DNA of 64,000 nucleotides from Favolaschia claudopus (GCA_037176885.1 JAWWNJ010000132.1:496001-560000); one strand, 5' to 3'. Positions 33,665 through 46,970 are shown, numbered from the stretch's first letter. A program made the numbers and translations. The notes: a model not told the origin generated them from the sequence alone.

Positions 33665-36600
33665 AAGCAATCAAATGTGGGGTTACAGACGACAGTGTAA
33701 GGGAAAAGATATAGTACGATATCGCGTGGCAGTCTCTAGTGTATAAGATTGAGGACAGAATACATCATCATCTTGGTCATCGAGATAGCAGTGTCCACCG
33801 AGCAGTAAAGCTTCGTACTATTTCCAAGGCAAGCTCCGGTCGATGGCGATACGTGGACTCCATGCCCGACTGACTCCGCTAGCACAGGTGCCAACGCCGG
33901 CGCAACTAGCCATCGCGAGGGTGGGGTGAATGCGAGACGCTACTGCGGATGAGCACAGTATGTACAGGCATGGAATGCAGCTACCCGCCGCCACCATTGG
34001 GGTTAACGTGTGGCTCCACACGGCTTACTCGCCCCCGGTCACTTGAATCTGACTGAGGATCAACTCAAGGCGCCATCCGACCAGACGCGCGCGCCACTCA
34101 CCACGGTCTTCACTGGCACACAAGGTCCTAATCCAGCTGCGACGCCTCCTCTGACATCGAGGAAGATCCGCTCCGACACTGCCTCCCTAGCTGAGGCTCG
34201 AGCCAGTACGTCGAGGACGGTGGCGTCGCCCGCGGGATGTACAAACGACCGTTAGCTGCGAAGGCGTAACCGAAACGAGAGTGTCATGAGTGCACCAGCG
34301 CCCTCCAGGAGCGGCATGGATGATGTAGGAGGTCGGCGGCGGAATGGATGACAGTGTGGGGATCGAGGGGCAGGGGAATGGCAACAAACACACACGCAGG
34401 AGGTCCGAGGATGAAGAGGGCAGCTTCGACGACTTCCCACTTTGTTTGAAGACCCTGGAGGATGTATGGAGTTCACGGTCACCCGCCGTCGACAGCCTCG
34501 TCCGCCCAAGAACGATATACCGAACGAGGAACGAAGATGGTCCAATCAGAGACACGACTTGCGGCTCCCCATCCGACAGCAACCTCCTCTACCTCCCCAC
34601 ACCACCAAGACCAGGTGCGCACTTGCTCATAGCCCTCATCTGTATCTGCATCGACCGCTCGCCTGCTCCGCTCGTCGTGGAGGCAGTGACCCTACGCCAC
34701 ATACTTCTGGATGACTCGAAGTTAGCGTATGCACCAAAGGGATGGATGACAGACATACATTCATTCGTACTACTACCCGCATCTGCAGCACCACCGAATC
34801 CTCCGCTGAGAAGGATCTCAGGGTATGTGACGTGACCCAGGAAGCGTCGACGGCGGTGGAGGAGCAAGGCGCAGAATACGAGCAGCGAAAAGGGACGCGC
34901 GGAGCACTGCTACCTGCCTCCCCATCCGTGACCTTCACCTAAACGGTGGGGGCGGCGGCGGAAGATTACATGCGCCTGCTTTCAAGCGCGGCATTCGAAA
35001 CCTCAGGCTACGATGCATACTCCTGCCACAAATTCACTCTTCTGATTGGCATTTTCCCCACCCACTTCGACAGAGGGCTCCTCTACCTCATGCAGCGCAC
35101 CCTCCTCTCCCTCGACTGTCAAATCCCGGCATGGTATGAAGACCACCATCCAGCCGCGCAGACATCAGGAAGCGCCCACTGCTGCGAGATGAATGACCCT
35201 ACCGACATCATTCGCAGACGCCGATCTCTCCCACACAGCAAGCTGCTAGTGCAATCAACGCACACAATGAGGTGCACGATACTTACACTCAAGACGACCA
35301 ACGGCGTCAGCGCTGTGGAAATGCGAGCGCATACGTATACGCGCGACCGTGAAAGTACCCCCGCGCCTTGTGTGACGTGCGATGCAGGTCAATGGAGGGG
35401 CAGCGTCCGAGGTGGAAATGAGCGTGGGCAGAGGGACGGTGATACGAGCGTGAGGCTCGGAGAGAATATTCAAGGGATGAGGATGGGATTGGGCGACCGC
35501 TTGATGCCGTAGGCCACAGCGCATCACGGCCACGGAATCTCCAAAACATGAGAACGAAATCCGGGGAGCGACGCAGATGACCATGCGACGACGTCCATGT
35601 ACTTCGTTGATGCTCGCGGGATTTGTGTCTGGAGCGTGCACGGGAGCGCAGATGGAGTAGCCGCCAGAGGAAGGCGCTGAGATACTGATTCGGCTGGGCA
35701 CAGGCAACTGAATCGTTCTCATTGGAGGAAGTTGCCTACTCTCCAGTGTTGTTTAGTCGAGTGAACAGCGACACCGGTAGGCTCGCACGTACTGATGGAA
35801 GATTTCATGGCGACAGCTCAGGGAGAGACGGTGGCAGCGATGACGAGCCCAGTGGAGAGAGTCGTTTGTTTTAACGGCGGGAAAAACATTAACGGAGGTG
35901 GGGACGACCGATAGGCGGCGGCTGGCGGGTCAGAGTCGCCGAGGGGGATTGTGGGGAGCCGTGCGATCGTCGATAACGAGTTTTGTGCGACGGAATGAAG
36001 CCATACCTCGTATGCACTCCTCGGCTGACGTGCATGTCGCCGACTGGGTTGGAGATGGATGGCGAGCTCGTAGAGTGAAAGGCAGTCACGCTAAGGAGCA
36101 CGTCACCGCATCAGCCGAGAGGCGACTTCGTCCACGCCCGGCAGCGTAGCTCGGGTGAGCGGTAATGATCGTCTAGAAACACGCGTAGTCGGCGCCAGCG
36201 GGGACGGAGGTAGATGGGAAGACGAAACACACATGCTAGACAGCCAGGACATTTGCAATTCGGGGACCAGGCACAGGACCAGAGCTTCGAGTACATGATT
36301 AGGCAGAGTTTCCTTGGGACAAGAACACGCTCACCTTCACATCGACCATATTATTTCTCAAAAATTGGACTCGCAGTCGCTTGCTTATCTTGTGCAGTGT
36401 CTGCGGACGGTGCTGAGCGTATCGAGAACGAGGTTGACCATCAGATAGTGGGAGCTAGGGCGATATAGCTTCGCACGATACAGGTGAGACGCTGCTGGAT
36501 AGATCTCAGACGGAGTCACCCAAAACAAAAAGAAAAATACGACGCACCTCCCACGCATGACGCTTCAGTTTGCTGTATGGGCGGCGTGCGAGGGGCTGGG

Positions 36601-37311
36601 CTCCCGGACGGTCCCGCTGCCGCTACGTCGAAGACATTCCGATTTGTCACGAAAAGAGGTGTCCTGACTCTTCTTCTCTCCCAGTTTCTCCCAACGACCT
36701 GTAGCTGGATTTTTAAGACGGAGACAGCTGGTGGGGTATGCTATAACTAGCATAGGGATCAAAGAGAGCCAGGGTGGTGTCTGAGGCGGTAATGCGGTCG
36801 CCAAGAAGAGAAGACGGAAGGTGACGGGAAATGCAAGCGAAAGTGCAACGAAAGTGGTATCGGAATGCGATAAGGGAAGCGCTGGTGCTTCAAACTCAGG
36901 CCGTGCCGTGCGGTCCGGGAGGAAGAGGTGAAGAGTGTGGGTGTGGAGGCGGCAAAAACAGCGGCAAGGGCATGATACACCAAAGTGCGAGGTGAGGCAC
37001 CGGTGAGGTCCGTCCGGCTCGGAAAGCGGCAAGGAGCTTGCGGGAATCCGTCACAGTAGCACGTGACCTGTGACCAACACGTTTGCCGTCAACCAGTCGA
37101 ATTTGGGGCGAAACTCAAGCTCGGTCGACGAACGGCTTGACTGCTTGACTCTGCATTCAAATCGCTCTTGTAATTCAACTTCAATTTTCTTTTCCCAGAC
37201 TTGTGTGCAGCCAAGTTTCCCGACTTCTTGACAAACTGATCAGTAATTCTCCAGGTGTTTTCTTGCGGGTCCACATCTAGTAGATCTTGACTAGTACTAG
37301 TCTGGTATACG
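33665..37311. other. GC-rich stretch without a confident gene
   Basis: Many short frames on both strands, none with a recognised domain. The longest plus-strand frame with an ATG-like start is at 34,946-35,512 (for example FTLLIGIFPTHFDRGLLYLM); no partner exons are evident. Composition resembles 11-18 kb. Confidence 0.4.
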
Positions 37312-40116
37312 ATGTTTGAAACACTGCCAGAAGCCACGATCAAAATCCAAGCTTCCCCCGCCGACGAATCTTTTCCGCCCCCTTCCGATTTCGATGCTTT
37401 GAAGGCTCGACTGAAAGAGAGCCCACACGACCCCGAGTCTTGGAAACGTTTTATCGACGTTGCAGAGTCCAGTGGCAATGGCTTCCAAATTCGCGAGGCA
37501 TATGAAGCCTTGCTCAAACAATACCCCAACACTGCGTCGGCACAGATAGCGTACTTGAAACACGTCCTCAATCGACGCGTCTCGATGACGACCGACGTCG
37601 AACAATTGCTTAAGAGGTTTCTCAGAACTTCGCCCTCCGTCGAACTCTGGCGGTTCTATCTCGACTACGTACTCCGTGTGAACGTCACACCCTCACCGAC
37701 AACGCGCGAAACTGTGCGCAAATCGTACGACTATGCGTTGAGCCGCATCGGCTATGATCGCGACAGTGGATCCGCGATATGGGCCTCCTACATTCAGTTT
37801 CTTCGCAATGCCCCTGAAGGAAGCACGTGGGACAACCAACAAAAAATGGACGCCATCCGCAAAGCACAGAATCAAGCCGTCCAGCTTCCGCTGGACAATG
37901 TCGACCAGTTGTGGGCGCAGCTGGAATCCTACGAGACCTCTTTAAACAAGACTACTGCCAAGAAGATTATGACAGACCTTTCGCCTGCGCACATGCAGGC
38001 TCACACAGTGCTTCGCCAACTCAATATTCATCTTCAAGGGTTGGGAACCTCCAACACCAACGGGATCTTCTTGCCTGCTCCACCTACTTTTTCGGCCACA
38101 GAGCGCCAACTGATCGGGCGCTGGAAGTCGTACCTGAAGTGGGAGGAAGGAAATCCTCTCGAACTGGAGGAGAAAGACCGAGCCACTCTCGTTGCTCGTG
38201 TGGAACATGCTTATCGCAAAGCTGTCAGTTACTATTCTGAAATATGGTGAGTCCCGCTTCGTCTCCATGTTCTGCTTTCTCAACTCGACAGGTTCATGGC
38301 GTACACCTGGTGCACTTCCGTCGGACGAAATGCGGAAGCGCTTTCTTTTCTCAGATCAGGCCTCGAAGCAAACCCTGAAAGGTACGTATCCTACGCTTTT
38401 CGGCTACCACCGGCTAACGATGGTTCTCAGTTTTGTCCTTACTTACGCCTACGTTGAGCTGTTGGAAAAAACCGAGCTCAAAAAGGATCAGCGGGACTTC
38501 AGCGCGGTTCACAGCGTATATGAGCGCTTCATTGGTGGCCTACGCGCCCATCTCGCGCGTTTAACGGAACTAGCAGCCCAACTAGATGCCACCGGGAAAG
38601 CGTCAACCGAGGAACCCAAGGATGAAAACGGCAGTCTTGAAGCAATCCGCACAAATCCCGGAACTACAGCTCCGGATTTGAACTCTCGATACCAGGCTGA
38701 ACTCATTGAACGCAAGCGGCATTACGCAAACGCCTGGATTGCCTACATGCGGTTCGCCAGGCGGACTCAAGGACAGACAACCTGTCGTGAAACTTTCTCG
38801 AAGGCACGCAAAGACGAGTACGTTGGATGGGAGGTGTATGAGGCGGCTGGTGTGTCGCGAAATGTTCATGTCGTTTGCTGTGTTAGACGTTGATCTTCTG
38901 TAGCGTTGACGGAATACCGCTGCAACTCAGAAGACGGGCGCCTCGTTGCGTCGCGTATCTTTGAGACTGGGATGAAGAAGTTCGGTACTGATGCATCCTA
39001 CGTCCTGTCTCATCTCAACTTCCTACTCACCGTCAATGACGAGAACAGTACGTTGCGTCGCTTTCGTTGTTTTTCAACGAGCTATGTGAGTGACTTTGCT
39101 GTGCAGACGCGCGCGCGCTTTTCGAGGGTGTCATTGGGACATTCACACCCGCCAAGGCGAAGCTTATATGGGAACGTTGGTCGCGCTCGCAATACCAATA
39201 CGACGACCTTGAAGCTGCTCTGGAAATTGAGCGGCGTATGGCGGAAACGTACCCGGGCGGTACGCGTCATTCCATCACTTTTCATTGTTTTCACCACATA
39301 GATCTTCGCTGCGCTTCCTCTTTACGTTTCCTATAAGAGCTTGGATCGCATAGTTCCTGAACTTTCTTGCAGACACCCCGATTAAACGTTTTGCTCAGCG
39401 GCACACTTACCACCAAACAGATGCCATAGCAGCGGTCGACCTTGGAGTCATGAAAAACAAAAAAAAGTCAGTCGCAAACCCAGGGACATTTGCTAACCAT
39501 TCTTCTTATCCTCCTTTGGACAGAAATGATCCTCTTGTCGCTAGCACTAGGAACACCGTAAGCGTGAAACTCAATGAGGACGGTCCCGCTGCAAACCCGT
39601 CGGTCCCCAATTCCAACAACAAACGCCCTCTACCGCCTCCGGAGTGCATACCGACCGCGTACAAGCGACATAGACCTGACGAACGAGAGCGTCGGAGGAG
39701 TCCACCGCCTCCACCGCGACGTGACCGTCCGAAAGAGGAGAAACCCATTGGTCTCCCTGCCGTGCTCAGCTGGTTTGTCACCCAGCTTCCCCCCCCCGAG
39801 ACATTCGATGGTGCGTTATTTCACCCGTTTTCAGAGATAACCGTTTACTCACTCATTGCCACAGGCCCTGTCTTTGATACGGATAATCTCATGGACACAA
39901 TACGAACCGCAGTGATACCCAGCTCAACCCGCCATGTGCGATCCCCTCCTCCGCCACCTCAAAAATATCGATCTGGTACGTTATCGGTGTCATTTCGTGT
40001 CCTGCACCCTTGTTAATCAAATTCTTTCCACAGCTGGATCTGGAAGGCATTCGCCCGATTACGGGCCATACCAAGGTCCACAGAGCGGTCCTTTGAGGGG
40101 GCGGCGGTACCCATAG
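37312..40116 (+). CDS. RNA14: mRNA 3'-end processing factor Rna14 (CstF77 homologue), multi-exon, intact
   Basis: Rna14 is a scaffold of cleavage factor IA, which directs cleavage and polyadenylation of pre-mRNA in the nucleus. The N-terminus shows HAT-type helical repeats with aromatic spacing (RLKESPHDPESWKRFIDVAE, YEALLKQYPNTASAQIAYLK, LRTSPSVELWRFYLDYVLRV, SAIWASYIQFLRNAP). After introns at 38,247-38,291 and 38,382-38,430 come WFMAYTWCTSVGRNAEALSF, RRTQGQTTCRETFSKARK, ALTEYRCNSEDGRLVASRIF, MKKFGTDASYVLSHLNFLL and AKLIWERWSRSQYQYDDL. The C-terminus is Pro/Arg-rich (RRSPPPPPRRDRPKEE), then GLPAVLSWFVTQLPPPETFD and YGPYQGPQSGPLRGRR. All junctions keep frame. The start at 37312 gives the expected N-terminus. 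This is a conserved host gene and anchors the locus. Confidence 0.9.
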
Positions 40117-40668
40117 AATTCTAAGTATGATCCAATAACAAAGTAAAAGCACATAGGTTCTGCGGGCATTTTGTATATATTGGATCAAGGGAACGAAATC
40201 AATCACTTGAACAAGATTAAACCATTCCCATTCCGTTTCGCAGCCTGCCTTTGCGCAGCGAATAGATGTTTCTGAATCGGTTCGTTCCACTTCATCTAGT
40301 TTCTGTCCGCATTCGCAGGTGCCATGTGTTCCATAAACTCGCCGTTTGCGTCCTATGATTCGAGTTGTTGCTCCCGGTCAATGGCCGATCCCAGTCCGCT
40401 GCGGTTCCAACAAGAGTCGACGTCGACGGCGTTGAGTCTCCAGTTGTACCTACAGCGAATTCGTCGCTTCTTGGACGTAATATAGATGGGAGGGTCTCAA
40501 TATCGGTGTCCAGTAAGAGTGGAATCATATCTTCTGTTATGATGCTGTGATCGTGATTCGTGGTGTTCGTTGCCGTCAATTTCTGACGGATAGGAATGGG
40601 GGATGGGGCCTGGAGCTGAGTCCAATTGCATCTCGAATCCGAACTCGAGATACTTAGGTTCAGAGGTA

Positions 40669-41351
40669 CTACGGTTCAATTACAATCTCGTCATCCAACT
40701 CGCGATTTACTTCGGAGATCGCAGCGTCACTGAAGATATAACAGTCAGCTATGGATCCTTGGAGGTTATAAAGACGTACCGAGGCACAGCCCTGAGCCGA
40801 CGACTTGTGAGCTTCTGAAATAACAAGCGCCGGTCGTTTACCCTTTGTTTTCGTGCCCTTGGACTTAAGGAAACGATTGTTCCACTTAGTCTTCATCCAC
40901 CGCCGCTCCTGCTCCAAAATCTGGTACTCTATAAACTGAATGGCGCCATTCGAACCTAGAGTCTTGTAAGTTTACGGTCCGTTGTGGCGATCCTGCGAAG
41001 ATTGTAGATCCAAACGAGGGGTGAGTGATTATCGCAAAGGGAGCACTGCACCGGAGCATTGGAACAAGGTGAATCTACATCCTTGGAGACGCTGGCATAT
41101 GCCATGTTGAAGTTGACCGGATTACCGCAAGTCGAACGCACCCAATCCACTTGCCGACCCACAGTGGCACTACCTCCGACCTCGACGAGGCTTGTCAATG
41201 AAAAACAAAGTGCGCTGTTGAAACAGTCGGACACAGGTTCCGCATGGTTGTTGAGTACTCGAGCCCAGGGCGGGATCGAATAAAATATGTCCCACCATAT
41301 GCTCGAGTATTCGTTGATTATTTGATTCCAAGCTTCACTGTCGGGGAGCAT
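40669..41351 (-). CDS. Hypothetical protein with a CxxC motif, agaricomycete repeat-gene type
   Basis: Minus-strand coding-like sequence from MLPDSEAWNQIINEYSS (41351). It has FNMAYASVSKDVDSPCSNAP, then VQCSLCDNHSPLVWIYNLRR, a CxxC element followed by W-x-Y-N that I recall from an unnamed, highly repeated agaricomycete family. An intron-like break follows, then FIEYQILEQERRWMKTKWNN and a basic tail; after GTACGT...TTCAG the last exon reads DAAISEVNRELDDEIVIEP before the stop. The N-terminus is uncertain and may be truncated, because the next gene's 3' end lies only 275 bp away. Function unknown; a zinc-binding nuclear or transposon-derived protein is possible. Confidence 0.4.
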
Positions 41352-41625
41352 TTGGAGCAAACCGTGGGATCGGAGTCGGAACCAAGTCGGTCGGTCCCTT
41401 CGTGATCCACAAGAGAACTGGCACGACCTGTGAAATGATGATTCATTGAAATAGATACATATATTTTTCAATTCGAATTCGAACGTTTTGAAAGTTCTGC
41501 CGATTGAACACATGGCTGCAAGGACCAAGGGCTCGCGCCGCACTGCCATCCAATATTGAACATAAGACCCTGTTGGCTCTGTAGGCTCCTTGGTATTTAT
41601 TGCCACAAAGATTGTACAGCGCTCG

Positions 41626-43491
41626 CTACTCAATAGTAAAACTCCACTTCGACCACCAGTCATCCACTGCTTCGCTCGCGTCGTGACTGAATACCACCAG
41701 ATACTGCTCCCACGCCTCAACAAGCAAGTCTGACGACTCGCAGTTCTCGAAATCGTCGAATGCTTTATCCAGTGTGAGCAGAAGGGAGTCGTCTCTGCGT
41801 TTCTGGAGCTCTCCGTGGGGCAGAGAAATCTGAACCAGGGATCGATATTCTGAGATGCGAGTTTCATCGGTGCGGGACTGGCGCAGTTCTTCGTAAGTTT
41901 CGGTGAAGACTGGTATTTGCTTGCGATCCGAAAGGTGGGAGAACAGGGTGCCGAGCGTCGCGGCGTCTTCGATCTAGAACCAATTTAACAGTAGCTTAAC
42001 CATCAAACGATTGAGCGTACCGCCATTGACGAGTTATGACTTCCGTTAATCTTTATTGAACAGTGTTAGTGTTTTATCATGAATCTGACAATAGATACCG
42101 TACGAGAATTGAATGGGCGGCGTCGCCAACGAGTACGAGCGAGCCATCAAAACCGACGACATCGTCCTGTTTGAAAACCTTATGGACGATCGGGCGGCAA
42201 CTACCTCCACTCTTGATCAGTCGTTGCAATCGAGGATCGTAGCCAGAAAGATCGAATGGCTGAAGCGCGGACAAAGAGTGGTTGTCGTACATGTCGGAAT
42301 CGGCGGATTCCAGGGGAGTGGGAGAGCAAATGGAGAGGTTGAAGGTTTTGCACTGAGGCTGCGGTTGTAAATAATGTTCAAAATCGTGATAAGAATAAAA
42401 CATACGTCGAAAGTGCCGATCAGACTGGAACCGGATCCCATCCAGATAGTGAACTACAGAGAAAGGATAAAAAACATATGCGAGGAGTTCCAGTGGTTGA
42501 ACAAACTTGATTTGGTCTGCATAATGAACGGAACTCGTCGTCTTTCTCGAAGATTTCGGTTGGAATCGATATATTAGCGCTGTGTCAATTGCAAGTAAGC
42601 GTCGAAGTTGAACAACAGAGTAGTCCACTGACGCAGAGACCACAAATTCAACATCTACGCTTTCGCTCATCACGAACGACCGCGTGAAACTGTTGTGTCC
42701 ATCGGCACCAACGATCTTTCGAGAAATGAGGACCTCGAAGCCGAAGGAAAGGGAATGACAAACTAGATCGCCATGCAAATTACGACCGTCGTTCAATGTG
42801 ACGCTGACTCCATCTTCCTCCTTGGCAATGTTCTCCGCTTTTCCGTGAATGAAAACAACACCGGTATCCAAACAAAGAAGATAAAGCTGGCGACGTAGAT
42901 CCTCGTGCTATACAGGTGTCAAGAACATGGCATCAGCGATGGTGAGGAGTCTGGAATCTTAGATTATAATTATATAATACCTGAACAACAAGAAATTCCG
43001 CCTCCAATTCGTCCATGATTTCGTCGTGAAACTTCATTGTGCCGACCGGTGCGCCTGTGTCGCCTAAAACGCTGTTCGACGATTGAGCTGATTTTGATAA
43101 ATTTCAAGAGCTTGCCTCGTCTGAAGGACAATCTATCGAAGTAGTTCATTCTTAGAAACATCGACCATTGAACAAAGCGCATGAATTTACCCCGTGCAGC
43201 GTGTTGCGTGAGTGTCGAGGAATGCGTCCATGCCCGGCCATCTTGTCAGGATCCTGGTCATATTGGGCGGTGAACGAATGCTGCCTTCAGTCTTCAAAAT
43301 AAAAAAATAGTTGAACTTGGTGCGTCGGGAAGTTTCTGTTAACCAACCTTGTCTTCGACACGACATTCTTCAACAATGACTGCTTCATGACCAGAGGCGC
43401 TGAGGGTATATGCGCAGGCGAGGCCGGAGATGCCTCCACCGATGATTAGGACTTTGATTTTTAGAGACGCTTGGCGAGTTTGGGCCGACAT
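41626..43491 (-). CDS. FAD-dependent monooxygenase (PF01494-type, salicylate-hydroxylase-like), multi-exon
   Basis: Flavoprotein hydroxylase family that uses NAD(P)H and O2 on aromatic or polyketide/terpenoid substrates. The N-terminus MSAQTRQASLKIKVLIIGGG continues into GGGISGLACAYTLSASGHEA, the Rossmann GxGxxG FAD site. Later exons give SIRSPPNMTRILTRWPGMDA, GTMKFHDEIMDELEAEFLVV, HEDLRRQLYLLCLDTG, the DG motif IVGADGHNSFTR, and the second FAD motif LVLVGDAAHSIL. Splicing then restores NGSHNSSMAIEDAATLGTLF. The C-terminus ends EAVDDWWSKWSFTIE at 41,626. Junctions were checked by eye and keep frame with GT...AG borders. The substrate is unknown. It lies about 1.9 kb from the UbiA gene, pointing away from it. 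Confidence 0.8.
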
Positions 43492-45345
43492 GAAAGAGGG
43501 GCGAAACAAGGAAATGAACACAATGGCCCCGGGCCGAGGCTCACAGATCAAGCCACGGCATGGACCCTGTCTTATTTTTAGAGTAAAGTTTGAGCGGATG
43601 TTTTCCAAGAAAGGGTCGAAGCGATATGGGAGTCGATGATTTGCGGTCCTTGCGATCCCATGCTCAAACATCATTAATTTAGCTCAAGAGCCGTGAAAAC
43701 CGCGGCTCGTGGTGATTGAGCGTGTAGAGGAGAACAGAATGCAGGACCTCAAGACTTGTTCCACCATGAGATTTGTTGCCTGTTCAAAGACTCGAGCGCT
43801 GGGAGACACATTCGGTGGTCGCCAGTGGTTATCGTCGAAATCTGAAGTTCAAACAGCTCGAATGGGGGGCTTTCAAGTTCCCACAATCCGCCAGTACTCG
43901 GAATCTCAGAGTCCTCGTGCGTTGCCACCTTCTCTACAATGTTCTTGAAATGGAAAAGAACTTAATGATCGCGATTGATCAAGATATGGTTTGATGTGGG
44001 TGCAATGCGGCACTTCTTGACGAGTTTATCCTACTGAGCACATCGTCTTCGCAAAAAAAATGTATATGGTACCCACACAGTATGGCCTGTGGTGAACGGT
44101 GAACGCTGGTGGAGGCGGTCGACAAGGGTCTGCATCCGAACTGACTTCCCATCACCATCACCGGGTCGTTCCCACGGTATACACTTTCAAACTCAAAACA
44201 CTGTCACGGTGTACTTAGTACCGAGCTCAAACCGAGCTTGAACAACACGACACATGTGAACATGCTCTTCGCTTACTGGAACTGGAATTTGCGTTACTAG
44301 CTGGATGTCATGTTCTGCACGGAAGATTCTAGCTGGCTGAGTGCGGATGAACACCGTGACGGGTCACTGAGTCGTTCAATGATGCGAATCTCGTCGGCAA
44401 AATTCGAACGTCCTCTTCCAAGCTAGAGTTACCTCGTATCTATTGCTCGGCAGGCTTAGCACTTTTGATGTCTGCAGTGAAAAGCTCGTTGCAACCCAGT
44501 GGATGTTAGTCGACGTTAGTCTCGGATACCCAGATCTTTCTCCGCAATCGTTGCCAGAGGTGTTTCCATATACTTAATATATAGTCAATACTTAGAGGAC
44601 TGATTGATGTTGAAAGGTGGGAGAATTTTGAGGGCGGAGAAAGGTCTGGGCCGATTGACCTAGGGCACCTATCATCACTCGGCCCTTTCGTGTACATTCA
44701 CGCATCGACACGCCTCCGCTGGCCAGCATCCTCAAGAAAATACTTCCGGATGAGGAGGGGTGGCATGGAATCCTGCCTCCGTCGGGCGGCCGTATGGTAC
44801 AATAACGCGTGCTCTCATTACGATCCATTTTCGCAGGCAAGAGGGTGACGGGAGGATCGATGGGCCCAGACGTTTCCACGTCTTTTAATTTTCCCACCTG
44901 GCTGAGGCTGGCTCCGAGATCATCATTAATCAGCTTTACCCGAACATAAAATGATTTTTGGAGTACTTGTTACCCAAACAATCTCTCCACTCAGCCGCTC
45001 GCGTATTCTACCGTTCACGACTTCGAATATATGTACTTGCTTTCTAGACCAAATGAAGGAAAAAGGCGGCGACCTTCAACGATCTGATAATGGTCCTCGT
45101 TCCTCTATGCTGCCAATGACAATAAGGTCCGTAGACTGCTTAAAATACTTCTTCGTGGCGTTTGTCTGCCGAAACTGCAGTCACTGTAATATAAAGTTCT
45201 CCCTTGTCGTGTTTTTCGAATTGAACGTTTTTGTGCTCCCTCTAGTCTCTCCATTTTTGGGTTCGCTGCAAACGGGACTCTGGTCTCGGGAGCGTCGCGT
45301 ACACGTACATACTACCCTCTTATCCTGCACCAAGTTTCCTTCAAG
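43492..45345. other. Intergenic region between the monooxygenase and UbiA genes
   Basis: The region between these divergent genes holds only short frames. A repeat copy lies at 44,043-44,123. Shared promoter activity is possible, but no specific site is recognised. Confidence 0.4.
44043..44123. repeat. About 80-bp dispersed repeat, copy 1
   Basis: CGTCTTCGCAAAAAAAATGT followed by ATATGGTACCCACACAGTAT matches 46,888-46,970 with scattered changes and a 2-bp A-run difference. Same orientation; the two copies flank the UbiA gene. Confidence 0.8.
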
Positions 45346-46508
45346 ATGCCGTTTCATATTTTCGTGACGATCTTCCTCTTCAGCAAATCTGATGTGGCCC
45401 CGATCCTCGGACCCACTGTTCGTCGGCCCAGTCGCTGATTCTGCCAGTACTCAGTCTCCATTTTAGCTAATTGTTGCTATGGTTCTCGCTGGGCCAACCG
45501 ACTTGCTCTCTTTCCTTATGGGCTTCGTTTGGCTCGAACTCCATCTCCTGACCTTTGAAGTGTGTCATCCCGACCGTTCTCGTCTATGACCCCTTATTGA
45601 GCTCACCACCATTTCAGATCAAGAATCAAGTACTCATTTTTCTTTGATTGCCAGTTCGCTGTCGACCCTGCATACAGATAACCGGCTTGGAGGAAGACCG
45701 CCTCTCGAAGCCTTCCAGACCAATCGCGGCCGGCAGGATCGCTGTTCCTGCTGCCCAGCGTCTGTATATCTGCGTTGGGGCACTGTCCCTTGCGTGGAGT
45801 GCCTTCCATGGTCTCCTCGTCTGTAGCGCCGTCTACATGGTTGCAATCGTTTGCTACAATGAATGCGGCTTGTCTCGCCATTGGTTCCTCAAGTCTTTCT
45901 TGGGGTCTATTGGCTACGTCTGCTACTGTTGGGGAACCACTGTAATCTTTGGTATGCTCTACTCGGCTTGCGACTCGTAATCGCTGATGCTTCCATGGTT
46001 CAGACCATGGACACCCTCTTTCCAACATTTCCATCGCTGCCATTGCGATCAGCGGGCTCCTCCACACTACTACGGTAAGCGTCTTCACCTCTACTTATGC
46101 CGACACGCTGACCACTAGTGTGCCTAGGGCCACGCGCAAGACTTCCGCGATCGTTTCGGTGACGCAGCCATCGGCCGCAAAACTTTACCCTTGATTTTGC
46201 CGCCTTGCCTTGTCCGCTGGTCTCTCGCTCTTCTCATGGTCGTTTGGACGGCCTTTCTCGTTTTTCTCTGGGCCCCGCCATACGGCGTCTCCATGCTGTT
46301 CGCTGCTCTCTGCCTCACATCTGGCGCCAGGTTCATTCGCGATCACTCCGTCGAGGCGGATAGGAAGTCGTACTGTTACTACAATGTGGGTAATCCGTCT
46401 CAATTGCTCTCGCCTGGTAACTTACTTCGTGCATTGCATTCGCGACAGATGTGGCTTATGACAGCCCATCTTCTGCCAGGGTTTGCGCGCATCTCGCTGT
46501 CCGCTTGA
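45346..46508 (+). CDS. UbiA-family membrane prenyltransferase or terpene cyclase, six or seven exons, intact
   Basis: UbiA proteins are multi-span membrane enzymes that transfer or cyclise prenyl diphosphates with Mg2+ held by two Asp-rich motifs. Splicing gives SKSDVAPILGPT, VLAGPTDLLSFLMGFVWLEL, then across two short introns FEIKNQITGLEEDRLSKPSR with RPIAAGRI. This is the first motif region (N...EED...KPxRP). CYNECGLSRHWFLKSFLGSI, DHGHPLSNISIAAIAISGLL and GHAQDFRDRFGDAAIGRKTL follow, the last holding the second motif DxxDxxGD. Hydrophobic helices continue to YNMWLMTAHLLPGFARISLS. About 280 aa, normal for the family. Start 45346 is the first ATG in frame with the first membrane segment. The N-Q-x-x-G-x-E-E-D form recalls fungal UbiA-type sesquiterpene cyclases such as Fma-TC, but activity cannot be decided from sequence. 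Confidence 0.8.
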
Positions 46509-46887
46509 AGAATGACGGTGTCTATTACTTTCCTGCCATGATTCACCTTTGATACGCCTGCGACGAACATAATGTCTTCACGCATTAGTGTAACTTATAG
46601 GCATCCTAATAGCTCGAATACTCATGTTGATGTCTCCGCGTGGCTTGCCTTTGAATTTGAACACCTGTTCAAGCTACGGTAGCGAATTCTGTTCAGTGTG
46701 CTGAGAATGGTGCGAGCTCGTGCGTCTTCCGTGGCTCGCACGTATCTGTCTGGAAGTTTCCGCTAGAATACGCTACATCCTATCCACATATAATGTACGA
46801 GTGAGACACAGTCTACAGAAGTCTATACTTCGGCTGAGTGTAGCAGAGTTGCGAGCTACGGTTATCAGATCAACCACAAACAAAGAC

Positions 46888-46970
46888 AACTTCGTCTTCG
46901 CAAAAAATGTATATGGTACCCATACAGTATGCGCTTGTGGTGACTGGTGAACACTGGTGAAAGTGGTCGG
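46888..46970. repeat. About 80-bp dispersed repeat, copy 2
   Basis: CGTCTTCGCAAAAAATGTAT followed by ATGGTACCCATACAGTATGC, with a downstream GTGGTGACTGGTGAACACTGG block. Relative of 44,043-44,123, 2.8 kb upstream and in the same orientation. Confidence 0.8.

Noticed and set aside
41360..41867. Upper half of the long minus-strand frame 40,956-41,867 as a separate gene
   Set aside because: It overlaps, in another frame, the C-terminal exon of the FAD monooxygenase, whose reading is supported by splicing and family pattern.
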